A DNA stretch of 60,525 nt from Pseudanabaena sp. M085S1SP2A07QC (GTDB taxonomy: Bacteria > Cyanobacteriota > Cyanobacteriia > Pseudanabaenales > Pseudanabaenaceae). The notes under the pieces are model-generated. The model saw only the letters and a program-made list of their open reading frames with translations. It was not told the DNA's origin and did not search any database. This document shows positions 35,214 to 43,398 of this stretch, one piece after another. Made by a program: the position numbers and the translations under genes. The DNA is taken from positions 1 to 60,525 of the forward strand of contig JADBWK010000084.1 in NCBI GenBank assembly GCA_020404895.1. Reading direction: 5' to 3'. Every line of letters begins with the position of its first letter. Position 1 is the stretch's first letter.

Positions 35214-36392
35214 ATGCGTATTCTTGCTCTAGCTTGGGAGTTTCCACCACGCATCATTGGAGGAATTTCTCGTCACGTAGCAGAGCTATATCCTGAAATT
35301 GTTAAGCGCGGTCATGAGGTGCATTTAATCACTGTTGCCGTCGAACGTGGGGCATCAGTTGAGACCGTTGATGGAATTCATGTGTACCGAATTTCCGTTG
35401 GAGTCAATAATGACTTTTTCCAATGGGTTGTGCAAATGAATGCAAGTATGCTGAACTTTGCGAGAGAGTTCTTGTCAAAGAATGCTATGGATCTAATCCA
35501 TGCCCATGATTGGTTAGTTGAAGAATCTGCGATCGCAATTACTAAAGAGTTTCAGCTCCCTTTAGTTACGACAATCCATGCAACTGAATATGGAAGGTGC
35601 AATGGTATTCACAACGATACTCAAAGATATATTCATCATAAGGAAATCCGATTAACTCAAGCATCACAGCGAGTGATTGTTTGTTCTGAATATATGCGTG
35701 GTGAATTGCAACGGGCGCTAGATTGTCCTGCCGAGAAAACTGATGTCGTCTATAACGGTCTGAGTGTTGAGCGTTGGCAAAATATTACAGCAGAGCATCA
35801 ATATGATCTTGAAGCTCTAAAAGCCCAATACGCGAAACCTGAAGAAGCAATCATCTACTTTGTCGGACGAATTACTTACGAAAAAGGCATTTATATTTTG
35901 CTAAATGCTATGCCTAAGGTGATCGCGGCGATGAATGATCAAGTGCGTTTGGTGATTATCGGTACTGGCGATGCTTATTCGATCCTGCTCCAGCGTCAAG
36001 CATGGAATCTTGGTATTTATCACAAAGTTTTATTTACAGGCTTTATGGCAGACGCTGATTTTTGGAAATTTCAGAAGGTCGCTGACTGTGCAGTTTTTCC
36101 CAGCTTATACGAGCCATTCGGGATCGTTGCTCTTGAGAGTTTTGCTGCGAAAATTCCGCTTGTAGTTTCCGATACAGGCGGATTACCAGAAGTAGTTCGC
36201 CATCAAGTTACAGGCATAGTAACTCGCGTTAATGATGCTGATTCCTTAGCTGAAGGCATAATCGAGATCCTACACAATCCTGAGCACGCAAAAACCTTAG
36301 TAAATAATGCTCAGGCAGATCTAAAAGAAAGCTTTGCTTGGGACAAGCTCGCTGAGCAAACTGAGGCTGTTTTTTTGAAGGTTAAAAGCTGA
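35214..36392 (+). CDS. Glycosyltransferase family 4 (group 1)
   Basis: 392 residues. The N-terminal LALAWEFPPRIIGGISRHVAEL is the acceptor-side Gly-rich loop typical of starch-synthase/GT4-like enzymes. VDGIHVYRI, IHAHDWLVEESA and YNGLSVERW follow. The donor half has YFVGRITYEKGIYILLNAM and FPSLYEPFGIVALESFA, the E-x7-E motif for nucleotide-sugar binding. Cytosolic, retaining GT-B enzyme; acceptor unknown, plausibly glycogen, exopolysaccharide or glycolipid. Confidence 0.88.
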   Translation: MRILALAWEFPPRIIGGISRHVAELYPEIVKRGHEVHLITVAVERGASVETVDGIHVYRISVGVNNDFFQWVVQMNASMLNFAREFLSKNAMDLIHAHDWLVEESAIAITKEFQLPLVTTIHATEYGRCNGIHNDTQRYIHHKEIRLTQASQRVIVCSEYMRGELQRALDCPAEKTDVVYNGLSVERWQNITAEHQYDLEALKAQYAKPEEAIIYFVGRITYEKGIYILLNAMPKVIAAMNDQVRLVIIGTGDAYSILLQRQAWNLGIYHKVLFTGFMADADFWKFQKVADCAVFPSLYEPFGIVALESFAAKIPLVVSDTGGLPEVVRHQVTGIVTRVNDADSLAEGIIEILHNPEHAKTLVNNAQADLKESFAWDKLAEQTEAVFLKVKS

Positions 36393-36409
36393 AGGTCACG
36401 CCTTTCAAG

Positions 36410-36604
36410 TTAAACAGCAGCAGTAATAACCAGTGATTTCATTAATGAGGTTTTAAGTTGTGGGGAATTGCGTAAGCCTGATGGTGAAGGCAGAAAAGAT
36501 AAAATTACTGTCAGCAAAGCAATCGAAACCATGCTACCGATAAAAAACTTGGCAAACCATAATTCGCTAGAATCGGGATTTGGATTTAAATTGTGAGAAG
36601 ACAT
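36410..36604 (-). CDS. Small single-helix membrane protein
   Basis: 64 residues. One hydrophobic helix FFIGSMVSIALLTVILSFL (about 21-39) sits between a polar N-terminus with Asn/Pro/Ser and a basic C-terminus. AAGG upstream of the ATG could be a ribosome site. I do not recognise it; size and layout resemble small photosystem accessory subunits, but no signature supports that. Confidence 0.45.
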   Translation of the reverse strand: MSSHNLNPNPDSSELWFAKFFIGSMVSIALLTVILSFLPSPSGLRNSPQLKTSLMKSLVITAAV

Positions 36605-36655
36605 AATGATATTTTCGCCTTAAGTGTTAAGTGAGTATGTGTAATTACAGATGAG

Positions 36656-37336
36656 TCAATTTACGAAAGGAGTTCCCCAAAAGCTCCAGTTTTCCTTATT
36701 AAATGGCGATCGCCATTTTTCAATTAAGCTTCGTTCAAGTTGTTGCCGTGGACGTGATGAGGAAGGAGCGTCCCACCAGAAGCTCATGACAACTTGTGTC
36801 TGAAGGTTGTGGGTATTATGCAAATCGCGGTAATTAAGGAGATACCGTTTGCAATCATGAATTCCTTTCCATCGCTTGTGAGATCTGCATGTTTCACCAA
36901 TATACAATAGCACGGGTGATTGCAACTCTGTAGTGAGGTCGATCACAAAGTATATGCAAGCGTCGTCACTGCCACGACTGGGTAAGCGATAGAACTCAGC
37001 AGGTTGAATGGGTAATACGAAAGGATTAATCGCATGGGGATCGCAGTGAGTAGAAGGCAAGTCAAATAGAGAAGTTTGGACTGCGGGGATCATTGTAGTG
37101 ATGGAACTCTGATACTTCGCGATCGCCTGTTTCCATGCCTGTAATGACTGACTTCCCATTTCATAGCTCGCGCCACTATCATAGAGTCGCGAATTTCTCT
37201 GTATACCTTCACTAAAAAGCGATCCCTGTTCATAGCTAGCCTCTGTAAGAGAGTTTAATCCACTAGGCTCTATATTTTGACTTGGAATGAATTTATCTCT
37301 ATTTTTACTGCTGTAAGGAGTGGGGCGATCGCTCAT
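36656..37336 (-). CDS. GIY-YIG-like nuclease-family protein
   Basis: About 226 residues from ATG 37336 (MSDRPTPYSS); an in-frame ATG at 37372 is possible. The C-terminal half reads ACIYFVIDLTTELQSPVLLYIGETCRSHKRW, then HDCKRYL and a late Glu in RQQLERSLIEKW. This is the GIY-YIG pattern (strand, YIG, Arg on a helix, late Glu). The N-terminal 100 residues are not a recognised domain. Members cut DNA in repair, recombination or mobile elements; the role of this cyanobacterial type is unknown. Divergent from the dus gene. Confidence 0.65.
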   Translation of the reverse strand: MSDRPTPYSSKNRDKFIPSQNIEPSGLNSLTEASYEQGSLFSEGIQRNSRLYDSGASYEMGSQSLQAWKQAIAKYQSSITTMIPAVQTSLFDLPSTHCDPHAINPFVLPIQPAEFYRLPSRGSDDACIYFVIDLTTELQSPVLLYIGETCRSHKRWKGIHDCKRYLLNYRDLHNTHNLQTQVVMSFWWDAPSSSRPRQQLERSLIEKWRSPFNKENWSFWGTPFVN

Positions 37337-37398
37337 GATGATTGCTATAATTTTTTTAACGGCTCTGAACACCGTCTAAAAAATTATAGTCAGATATT

Positions 37399-38439
37399 TT
37401 GCCAGAAGCTCTACCATCACAAATTATCAAAGGGCAACCTCTGACTGCACTCGCCCCAATGCAAGATGTCACCGATCTTGCGTTTATGCAAATGTTAAAC
37501 GAATATGGCTGTCCTGATTATTATGTGACAGAATACTTTCGAGTCTATGCTAATTCCAATATCGATAAAAAGATTCTTAGGTCAATCACTCTGAATACAA
37601 CAGGTAGACCTGTATTTGCTCAGCTAATCGGCGAAAGTATTCCTGACATGTTAAGGATTGCCAAACAATTAGCCAACTATCCGATCGCGGGAATTGATCT
37701 TAATCTTGGCTGCCCTGCCCCGCGAGTTTATCGCAAAAATGTCGGTGGTGGGTTATTGCGCGAGCCTGAAACTATTGAGCGCATTTTTGCGGCGTTGCGA
37801 TCGCAATTTTCGGGACTCTTCACTGTAAAAATGCGTTTAGGGTTTGACTCGTTTGAGCATTTTGAAAAGCTCTTACAATTAATTAATCAATATCAACTTG
37901 ATATGCTCAGCTTGCATGGTCGCACAGTCAAAGAGTTGTATCGCGGTGAGGTGCATTATGATCTAATTCGTCAGGCGGTGCAGACATTGCATTGTCCTGT
38001 ATTGGCGAATGGCAATATTACTTCCTATGTCAAGGCAGAACAAGTTTTGCAAGAGACAGGTGCGGCGGGAGTGATGATTGGGAGATCGGCGATTCGCAAT
38101 CCTTGGATTTTTCAACAAATTCGCGATCGCTTTGCTGGTAAGCCAGTCCAAGTAACTACCCTCGCCGATGTGTATAGATACATTCAGCATCTTTTTGCAA
38201 TTACTTACCGAGATGATCTCAGGGAGAAATCCCATGTTAATTGTCTGAAGAAGTTTTTAAACTTTATTGGCACTGGCATTGATCCAGAGGGTCAGTTTTT
38301 AGTGGGAATGCGTTTAGTACAGTCAAAGCAAGAGCTTTTTGATTTGTGCGATCGCCATTTACTCTCTGAACCTGACATCCCATTTGCGATCGAGCCATAT
38401 GAAAATCTTGTAGCACGTCCTAGTTGTGAATCTAAGTAA
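37399..38439 (+). CDS. dus: tRNA-dihydrouridine synthase
   Basis: 346 residues from TTG 37399, the only sensible start since the first ATG falls in the FMN site. LTALAPMQDVTDLAFMQML starts the FMN barrel. IDLNLGCPAPRVYRKNVGGG carries the active-site Cys, LSLHGRTVKELYRGEV the FMN phosphate/tRNA site, and VMIGRSAIRNPWIFQQI the C-terminal FMN loop. It reduces uridine in the tRNA D-loop (or position 16, as in the DusC group). Specificity cannot be settled here. Confidence 0.92.
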   Translation: MPEALPSQIIKGQPLTALAPMQDVTDLAFMQMLNEYGCPDYYVTEYFRVYANSNIDKKILRSITLNTTGRPVFAQLIGESIPDMLRIAKQLANYPIAGIDLNLGCPAPRVYRKNVGGGLLREPETIERIFAALRSQFSGLFTVKMRLGFDSFEHFEKLLQLINQYQLDMLSLHGRTVKELYRGEVHYDLIRQAVQTLHCPVLANGNITSYVKAEQVLQETGAAGVMIGRSAIRNPWIFQQIRDRFAGKPVQVTTLADVYRYIQHLFAITYRDDLREKSHVNCLKKFLNFIGTGIDPEGQFLVGMRLVQSKQELFDLCDRHLLSEPDIPFAIEPYENLVARPSCESK

Positions 38440-38446
38440 ATATTCT

Positions 38447-38491
38447 AAACCCATAAAGTTGCGCCCCTGCGGTGCGAAACTTTATGGGTTT
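38447..38491. terminator. Hairpin after dus, arms shared with the cupin-gene hairpin
   Basis: AAACCCATAAAGTTGCGCC..CTGC..GGTGCGAAACTTTATGGGTTT. The left arm is the same sequence as that of the hairpin at 54641, 16 kb away, showing that hairpin arms are dispersed repeats. Confidence 0.82.
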
Positions 38492-38529
38492 GGGTTAGTA
38501 ATTAATTTGTGAATTCAATAAATAAAAAA

Positions 38530-39705
38530 ATGCCTTTACAGAAAAAATTTTGGAAGTTATTAATTGGGTTTTGCCTAGTATTTTTGGCAACCTTTGTCAT
38601 TGATCATTCGTTAGCAAGGGCAGGCGATCGCGTATTTATGAATGTATCGCTAGATTTTATTAATGAGTATAAATTCCCAAAACAGAAGTTTGAGAATACT
38701 CCCGTTGGTGGTTTGTCGGGACTCGATTACGATCGCATTAACGATATTTTCTACGCAATTTCTGATGATCGCAGTGAATTTGCTCCCGCTAGATTTTATG
38801 CTCTCAAACTGAAGTTCAGTAAGACGAAAGAACAACCGAACCTTGAGAAAGTAGAAGTAGTTGGCGTAGACTTCCTCAAAGATAAAACAGGTGGTACATA
38901 TCCTCAGGGTGAAATTGATCCAGAAGGCATAGCATTAACAGGCGATCGTACAGTTCTTATTTCTAGTGAAGGCGTGACTAGTAAAGGTATTCCTCCCTTT
39001 ATCGATGAGTTCGACCTATTGACTGGTAAATGGGTTAGGAGTTTACCAATTCCTCAACGCTATCTATTCGAGCCCAAAAAAGATCCAAATCCTAACAGGA
39101 GAGATCTTTCTAAGGCAGAGCCACAAGGGGTAAGAGATAATCTTGGTTTTGAAGCGCTCACGATAATTCGCGATTCCATTGGTGATCCCTATCGCGTCTT
39201 TACAGTTACGGAAAATGCTCTTGCCCAAGATGCTCTATCCGATCAGCAACAACCATCTGAAAGCCGCTTTTTGCATTACTTAGTTGGCAACATCGCGCCA
39301 CTAATTGTTGCCGAGCATCGCTATCCTGTCGAAGCGATGACCCCTCCCGTCACTCAAATTGGGATCAATGACATTGTAGCTCTTGATCGAGGCGGACACT
39401 TTCTCGCCCTTGAGCGTTCTAATGGCGGCAATGGACTTAGTGCAAAAATCTGGCAGATTTTTACAGGTGATGCTAATGATACTTCAGCCATAAAGAGTTT
39501 TCGGACTAGTCCCAATGTGCGCTCAATCCGAAAAAAGCTAGTACTTGATTTAGCAACGCTTGGTATTAAATTAGATAATTTAGAAGGAATGGAGATCGGT
39601 CCCTGTTTAGCGGATGGTTCACGAAGTCTAATTTTGGTAAGTGATGATAACTTTAGCGATAATCAATTTACACAATTCCTCTTGTTTCGCCTAAATCGAA
39701 ATTAG
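38530..39705 (+). CDS. Phytase-like (esterase-like activity of phytase) exported protein
   Basis: 391 residues from ATG 38530 (a GTG lies at 38509). The signal peptide is LLIGFCLVFLATFVIDHSLARA. GGLSGLDYDRINDIFYAISDD, GEIDPEGIALTGD and ISSEGVTSKGIPPFIDEF give the phytase-like beta-propeller family. Near the C-terminus LEGMEIGP and LILVSDDNFSDNQFTQFLLF match the family end. Such exported proteins are thought to hydrolyse phosphoesters, but the substrate is unproven. Confidence 0.83.
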   Translation: MPLQKKFWKLLIGFCLVFLATFVIDHSLARAGDRVFMNVSLDFINEYKFPKQKFENTPVGGLSGLDYDRINDIFYAISDDRSEFAPARFYALKLKFSKTKEQPNLEKVEVVGVDFLKDKTGGTYPQGEIDPEGIALTGDRTVLISSEGVTSKGIPPFIDEFDLLTGKWVRSLPIPQRYLFEPKKDPNPNRRDLSKAEPQGVRDNLGFEALTIIRDSIGDPYRVFTVTENALAQDALSDQQQPSESRFLHYLVGNIAPLIVAEHRYPVEAMTPPVTQIGINDIVALDRGGHFLALERSNGGNGLSAKIWQIFTGDANDTSAIKSFRTSPNVRSIRKKLVLDLATLGIKLDNLEGMEIGPCLADGSRSLILVSDDNFSDNQFTQFLLFRLNRN

Positions 39706-39720
39706 AGCGATAGCTTATTT

Positions 39721-39778
39721 AGGACTTATCACAATTCACAAAAGTGTGCTCACACTTTTGTGAATTGTGATAAGTCCT
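39721..39778. terminator. Perfect 28-bp inverted repeat (AGGACTTATCAC ends)
   Basis: AGGACTTATCACAATTCACA..AAGTGTG, then CT, then the full complement. Between converging genes (phytase-like and sixA). Its ends AGGACTTA resemble the 93-bp MITE ends. Confidence 0.8.
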
Positions 39779-39785
39779 AGCTCGA

Positions 39786-40292
39786 TTAAATTAGTAATTT
39801 GGGAGGAATGGATAGAAATAGAATTCCATTACTAGTCCAAGGTTGCTTTTCAGGTAGAACTAGACCAATAATGCCAGCTTTTTTCAAAACCAAAACACCT
39901 TTAGCTTCTCCCCAGCTCAACATCTCTGCCCAAGTGGTTAGATCTGGTTCATGCCCAATAATTCCTAATGACGCTCTTGCAGGTTGTGGATGTTGAGCGA
40001 GCCATGCATCTACCCGTTTGAGCCAATCTTCAAAACTGCCCTCAGGAGCAAGTTCGGATAGCTGCTGCACAGGACAGTCGCTAAAAACACTAGCAAAAAT
40101 CTCAGAGGTCTGTTGAGCGCGGACTAAAGGACTAGTTTGTAAGAGATCAAATCGCAGACCCAATTCATAGAGGCGTTTGGCAACTTGCTTAGTTTTTTTT
40201 CGCCCTTCTTCGGTGAGAGGACGTTGCGTATCATCTTCGTAATTCCCGCGCTCCTCAGCAATGCCATGACGGATTAGGTAAAGACTAGGCAT
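39786..40292 (-). CDS. sixA: Phosphohistidine phosphatase SixA-type
   Basis: 168 residues. [12 protein letters not shown] carries the RHG motif with the phospho-accepting His. [16 protein letters not shown] provides the second Arg, and [13 protein letters not shown] the second His. This is the histidine-phosphatase family short type, which in enteric bacteria dephosphorylates phosphohistidines on signalling proteins. Its start overlaps the stop of purQ by 8 bp, so it ends the purS-purQ-sixA operon; the biological link to purine synthesis is not obvious. Confidence 0.85.
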   Translation of the reverse strand: MPSLYLIRHGIAEERGNYEDDTQRPLTEEGRKKTKQVAKRLYELGLRFDLLQTSPLVRAQQTSEIFASVFSDCPVQQLSELAPEGSFEDWLKRVDAWLAQHPQPARASLGIIGHEPDLTTWAEMLSWGEAKGVLVLKKAGIIGLVLPEKQPWTSNGILFLSIPPKLLI

Positions 40293-40995
40293 TGACTAAC
40301 AATCCCTCAACTAATACTTCCACTAGTCCTTCAAATAATGCCTTGCCATCAGTTCCACCCAAAATCCCTTCGGCAGCGCGTTCTGGATGGGGCATCATCC
40401 CAAGTACATTGCCTTGTTTGTTGCAAATCCCTGCAATATTGTCCAGTGAACCATTGGGATTTGCGTCGTTAGTAATATTACCGATCGCATCACAATAACG
40501 GAAAACAACCTGATTGTTGTCTTCAAGCTCTTTGAGGATATCAGCATCCGCGAAATAACATCCTTCCCCATGGGCAATCGGTAAGGTAATAATTTGCTGC
40601 TTTTGATATTTCTGAGTGAAGGCTAAATCGTTGCGTTCAACTCTTAGAGGGGCTCGATCGCAAATAAAATGCAAATCTCGATTGCGAACTAAAGCGCCTT
40701 GCAATAATCCAGATTCAGTTAGAATCTGAAACCCGTTACAGATGCCGAGTATATATTTGCCTTTTGCAGCATGTTCCTGTAGCGATCGCATCACGGGTGC
40801 AAATCTCGCGATCGCCCCACAGCGCAAATAATCACCATAGCTAAATCCCCCAGGGACAAAGATCACGTCACAATCGCCAATATCGGTATCTGTATGCCAA
40901 ATTAACCTTGTGGGCTGTTTCAAAATACCACTGGTAACACTAGCAACATCGCGATCGCAATTGGAACCAGGGAAGACAAGGATGCCAAATTTCAT
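40285..40995 (-). CDS. purQ: Phosphoribosylformylglycinamidine synthase, glutaminase subunit PurQ
   Basis: 236 residues. [14 protein letters not shown] at the N-terminus and the Cys nucleophile in [11 protein letters not shown] are the amidotransferase signatures; MMPHPERA gives the His/Glu pair. It supplies ammonia for the fourth purine step with PurL and PurS. Operon: the start overlaps the purS stop by 4 bp (ATGA) and the stop overlaps sixA. purL is elsewhere. Confidence 0.95.
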   Translation of the reverse strand: MKFGILVFPGSNCDRDVASVTSGILKQPTRLIWHTDTDIGDCDVIFVPGGFSYGDYLRCGAIARFAPVMRSLQEHAAKGKYILGICNGFQILTESGLLQGALVRNRDLHFICDRAPLRVERNDLAFTQKYQKQQIITLPIAHGEGCYFADADILKELEDNNQVVFRYCDAIGNITNDANPNGSLDNIAGICNKQGNVLGMMPHPERAAEGILGGTDGKALFEGLVEVLVEGLLVNA

Positions 40996-41255
40996 GCTTT
41001 TGACTCCTCAATGACAGTTAACTCAAAGCGATAATTTTCAATTACTGGGTTTGCCAAAAGCTTATCGCAGGTTTCATTTAGCTGTTGAGATGCTTCGGCT
41101 TCATCTGCTGCATCTAGGATGATTTCGACATATTTGCCAATGCGAACTGAGTCAACGTGGTAGTCCATTTGTTTGAGTGCAGACTGGACAGCAGTACCTG
41201 CGGGATCGAGAACTGAGGGACGTAGGGTAACAAATATACGGGCTTGATACTTCAT
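40992..41255 (-). CDS. purS: Phosphoribosylformylglycinamidine synthase subunit PurS
   Basis: 87 residues from ATG 41255 (MKYQARIFVTLRPSVLDPAG). An upstream in-frame start at 41318 would add 21 residues with no family match, so it is not used. AVQSALKQMDYHVDSVRIGKY is the PurS pattern. PurS dimers bridge PurL and PurQ. It is translationally coupled to purQ. Confidence 0.93.
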   Translation of the reverse strand: MKYQARIFVTLRPSVLDPAGTAVQSALKQMDYHVDSVRIGKYVEIILDAADEAEASQQLNETCDKLLANPVIENYRFELTVIEESKA

Positions 41256-41355
41256 GCTTGCTGTGAAATGGTGAGATGCGATCGCCATATTTACTATATG
41301 ACTGACATCATCGATCATATAGCAAGATAAACCAGAAAAAGTTAAGTGACTAGGC

Positions 41356-41410
41356 GCAAACTCACCAAAAAAGCACAGGTTAAGATCTCCGACTTTTTTG
41401 GTGAGTTTGC
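41356..41410. repeat. 18-bp inverted repeat upstream of purS
   Basis: GCAAACTCACCAAAAAAG pairs with CTTTTTTGGTGAGTTTGC, with 19 bp between. Located between the purS start and the antitoxin gene, both of which point away. Not a terminator for either by position; it could be a repeat element. Confidence 0.6.
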
Positions 41411-41571
41411 TAATTGTCTTTGCTTGCTTAGAAAAAGTTGGGGATCTGTGTATTTATAACAATTCACAAAATTGCGGCAACACTTCTGTAGGTCTGCCGA
41501 AAGGTAATCGTCGCCTTTTGATGATTAGGCTATAGTATATTTTTATTTCTCATTACAGCGAGATCATCTAC

Positions 41572-41826
41572 ATGAGAGCGGTGGAAGTCACGGGTACAAT
41601 CGATCGCAAAGGGCATTTATTGCTGGATCAGCCTTTTGATGAGGACATATCTAGTCGTGTCCGTGTGATTGTGTTGTTTTCTGACCCAGTTCAGGAATTG
41701 GAAGATGATCCTGACGATACGCCTATTGAGGAGGTGAAGGCGAGTTTGAAAAGGGCTTTTCAGCAAGCTAAGGCGGGACAAACTAGACCAATTTCTGAAA
41801 TGTGGGACGGAATTGATGCCGAGTGA
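41572..41826 (+). CDS. Orphan type-II antitoxin-like protein
   Basis: 84 residues. It starts VEVTGTIDRKGHLLLDQPF, has SRVRVIVLF in the middle and PDDTPIEEVKASLKRAFQQ and MWDGIDAE at the end. This is a common cyanobacterial antitoxin-like family that normally overlaps a RelE/ParE-like toxin gene just downstream. No such toxin follows here; the next bases are gene debris. So it is an orphan, possibly kept by chance or for immunity to a related toxin. Confidence 0.65.
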   Translation: MRAVEVTGTIDRKGHLLLDQPFDEDISSRVRVIVLFSDPVQELEDDPDDTPIEEVKASLKRAFQQAKAGQTRPISEMWDGIDAE

Positions 41827-41857
41827 GAGTTCTTTGGTTTTGTAACAATCTAAAGAT

Positions 41858-41930
41858 ATGGCAATTGAAGTTACAGAAGATTATCGAAGTTTGTTAGTGG
41901 CGGTGAAGCTTCGGATTCGTGCTGCTTGTT
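41858..41930 (+). pseudogene. 5' relic of a DUF1016 (YhcG-type) nuclease gene
   Basis: From ATG 41858: MAIEVTEDYRSLLVAVKLRI then RAAC. The pattern DY..LL...K.RIR.A resembles the start of DUF1016-N/YhcG-like proteins (a PD-(D/E)XK group). After about 24 codons the similarity ends at the junction with the reverse-oriented IS30 relic. Confidence 0.4.
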
Positions 41931-42150
41931 CTTCGCTAACCCAGCAAGTAAGTACTTCGATGCCTTGTCAACATGCGTAACCACAATACCCGTATGATTG
42001 CAGCCGATTACGGTATCACTTGCCCAATGTCCGATCTCTGCCTTCAAATCCGCGATCTTGGGACGGTTCTCGATTCCGATTCGATTGGGGATTCCACCTC
42101 GCTTCTGGTTCCGTCCTTTGCGTCGTCGTTTCTGCTTTATTACAGATTTT
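41928..42150 (-). pseudogene. IS30-family transposase fragment
   Basis: Reading leftward from about 42150: KRRRKGRNQKRGGIPNRIGI, ENRPKIADLKAEIGHWASD, TVIGCNHTGIVVTHVDKA, SKYLLAGLAKNK. IPNRIGIE.RP and GHW..DTVIG with the catalytic Asp are IS30-family DDE hallmarks. Only about 75 codons from the middle of the gene remain; both ends are lost and no terminal repeats are visible. Confidence 0.85.
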
Positions 42151-42170
42151 TGGAGATTTCTATTCTTTTT

Positions 42171-42242
42171 TTACTCTCTCCCTTCAATAATTTTAATTTC
42201 TTCCTCGCTTAATCCATAGAGTTTATAAACAATTAGAACAAT
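42171..42242 (-). pseudogene. 3' relic of a restriction-type enzyme gene
   Basis: The last codons read VYKLYGLSEEEIKIIEGRE and stop at 42171. VY.LYGL..EEI.IVEG is the common C-terminal end of Eco57I/type-I-like restriction-modification polypeptides. Only some 23 codons survive. Confidence 0.6.
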
Positions 42243-42248
42243 CAATCA

Positions 42249-42313
42249 GTAAGGTGCGTTCCCCCTCGTCGATTAGTTGCATAGTCGGAGTTGCAGTGGG
42301 GAACGCACCCTAC
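42249..42313. repeat. 65-bp inverted repeat (GGTGCGTTCCCC ends)
   Basis: GT.AGGTGCGTTCCCC pairs with GGGGAACGCACC.TAC, with about 35 bp between. It looks like a miniature element of the kind common in cyanobacterial intergenic DNA. Confidence 0.65.
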
Positions 42314-42330
42314 GAAATCTCTTGGTTCGT

Positions 42331-42687
42331 TTAGTCTAATTTAAACTCTGTAACATTGCCTTTCCCGTCAGTATTACAGTAACCAGAGACTTTTTTCTTC
42401 GGCACAGACCAATTGTAGCTTAATCCACCTCGGTTGATATCTTGGAGTGTTGTTTCTCCCGCATCAATAGAAGACTGAAGTGTTGCGCCGAGAGTCACAT
42501 TAATATCGGACATCGAAACGTCGCTTCCCATATGGGAAACAACGGCATTTTTGCAATTGCGACCCCAAGCAGCAATACGAGCCTCAATTTTGGCATCGTC
42601 GTTGGCACTTCCCGGCTTCATCCAGGTTAACCCAAAAGAAACAGAAAAGAGCACAGTTAGGGTGGCGAGAGAAAGAAGTTTTTTCAT
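42331..42687 (-). CDS. Hypothetical exported protein
   Basis: 118 residues. The signal peptide is LLSLATLTVLFSVSFGLTW, with a mature start near SANDD. Two cysteines (in RNCKNAV and GYCNTDG) could form a disulphide. Composition is polar and helical at the start, beta-like at the end (LSYNWSVPKKKVSGY). No family recognised. It sits inside the decayed island. Confidence 0.55.
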   Translation of the reverse strand: MKKLLSLATLTVLFSVSFGLTWMKPGSANDDAKIEARIAAWGRNCKNAVVSHMGSDVSMSDINVTLGATLQSSIDAGETTLQDINRGGLSYNWSVPKKKVSGYCNTDGKGNVTEFKLD

Positions 42688-42706
42688 GGCTAAAGTGTTC
42701 GAGCAA

Positions 42707-43045
42707 TCAATCTAATTTTGAAGGGCATCGATGAGAATACCTCATAGAGCGTAAAATAGACAAGATTTTTTCCCGTCGCTTATTAATTATAGTTGGCTGA
42801 TTGACATCCTCACCGCCGTAAACGGACAACGAAGCAGAATTGTCATTAAACTCATCCAAAGACATAGGCATAATTGAAAGCAGTTCGCCAAACTCCAGCA
42901 AAAAATCTAACTTAATATCTGCCATCCGCCGAATTTCTGACATCGGTAAAACGAGATCGCGCAGCACCACCAAAATATCAATATCAGAATCCTCACTCGC
43001 CTCACCCCTCGCCACCGAGCCATACAGCAACAATGTAAATAGGCG
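42707..43045 (-). pseudogene. MNT-type nucleotidyltransferase antitoxin, 5'-truncated
   Basis: The core GDRLFTLLLYGSVARGEASE then DSDIDILVVL is the GS...D.D nucleotidyltransferase motif of MNT-type antitoxins (HEPN-MNT systems). RRMADIKLDFLLEFGELLSI follows as usual. The N-terminal 15-20 residues are missing: the in-frame codon before is a stop, and upstream sequence belongs to another gene (DrmC-like). A TTG at 43033 is the only possible start. A segment SVYGGEDVNQ near the C-terminus looks inserted. The HEPN partner is absent. Confidence 0.65.
42803..42828. repeat. Possible IS200/IS605-type end scar inside the MNT gene
   Basis: The plus strand reads TGACATCCTCACCGCCGTAA(ACGG). GGTGAGGATGTCAA-like sequences typically mark the right end of cyanobacterial IS605-group elements. 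Here the stretch is in frame and supplies residues SVYGGEDVNQ. It rests on memory of such ends, so low certainty. Confidence 0.35.
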
Positions 43046-43398
43046 ATCGCCGCCACGATTTCAGGAATATCATAAACCGCAAAGCTAATCAGCAATAACT
43101 CCTCACGGGTTTGATGGATTAATTCTAAAATCGTCGGTTCCGTTTGACGGTTCCATTCCCCCGATTGGTCGGGCATCGTCCAGATGGGCTGCACCTCATA
43201 GTTTTTTTGCAATTCGCGCCCCAACTCCATCGCCGACAGCAAAGCCAAATGCAACGCCTCATTACACAAAAAATTGTAGGGGTAGAGCATTTGCGCCACA
43301 ATTTCTAAATCATCACTGAAATCTAGATCTGCAAATGCTCTACCCTCTTCCTTGGTTTGCAGATAACCTTTAATAGCGTTAATTTCTAGGCAGAGCAT
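43046..43398 (-). pseudogene. Truncated DISARM DrmC-like phospholipase-D gene
   Basis: From ATG 43398: after a helical part (EALHLALLSAMELGRELQ), the text QPIWTMPDQSGEWNRQTEP, ILELIHQTREELLLISFAVY and DIPEIVAAI follows. W.GP....R.T...LLELI..ARE.LLLVSFAAY.VPEIV.A is the start of the PLD-like domain of DrmC and related proteins. The sequence then runs at once into the nucleotidyltransferase gene in another frame; the HxK catalytic motifs are lost. A 66-bp inverted repeat (43280-43345) encodes part of its N-terminus. Broken by deletion. Confidence 0.55.
43280..43345. repeat. 66-bp inverted-repeat element within the DrmC-like relic
   Basis: GGGTAGAGCATTTGC (43280-43294) is the exact complement of 43331-43345. 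It is in frame and encodes GRAFADLDFSDDLEIVAQML. The ends share GTAGAGCATT with a second element 45 bp away. Confidence 0.75.

Larger units (their letters stand above)
41827..42330. other. Gene graveyard: no intact gene, at least three relics and one repeat
   Basis: Between the orphan antitoxin and the small secreted protein there is no intact gene. Relics of three unrelated proteins and one 65-bp inverted repeat are described separately. The open frames on the plus strand here (41973-42219) lie opposite the transposase relic and are its shadows. Confidence 0.7.

Noticed and set aside
41973-42219. Two overlapping plus-strand frames (79 and 73 codons) in the island
   Set aside because: The minus strand carries a clear IS30 transposase fragment and a restriction-enzyme tail; the plus frames are their shadows with hydrophobic low-complexity ends.
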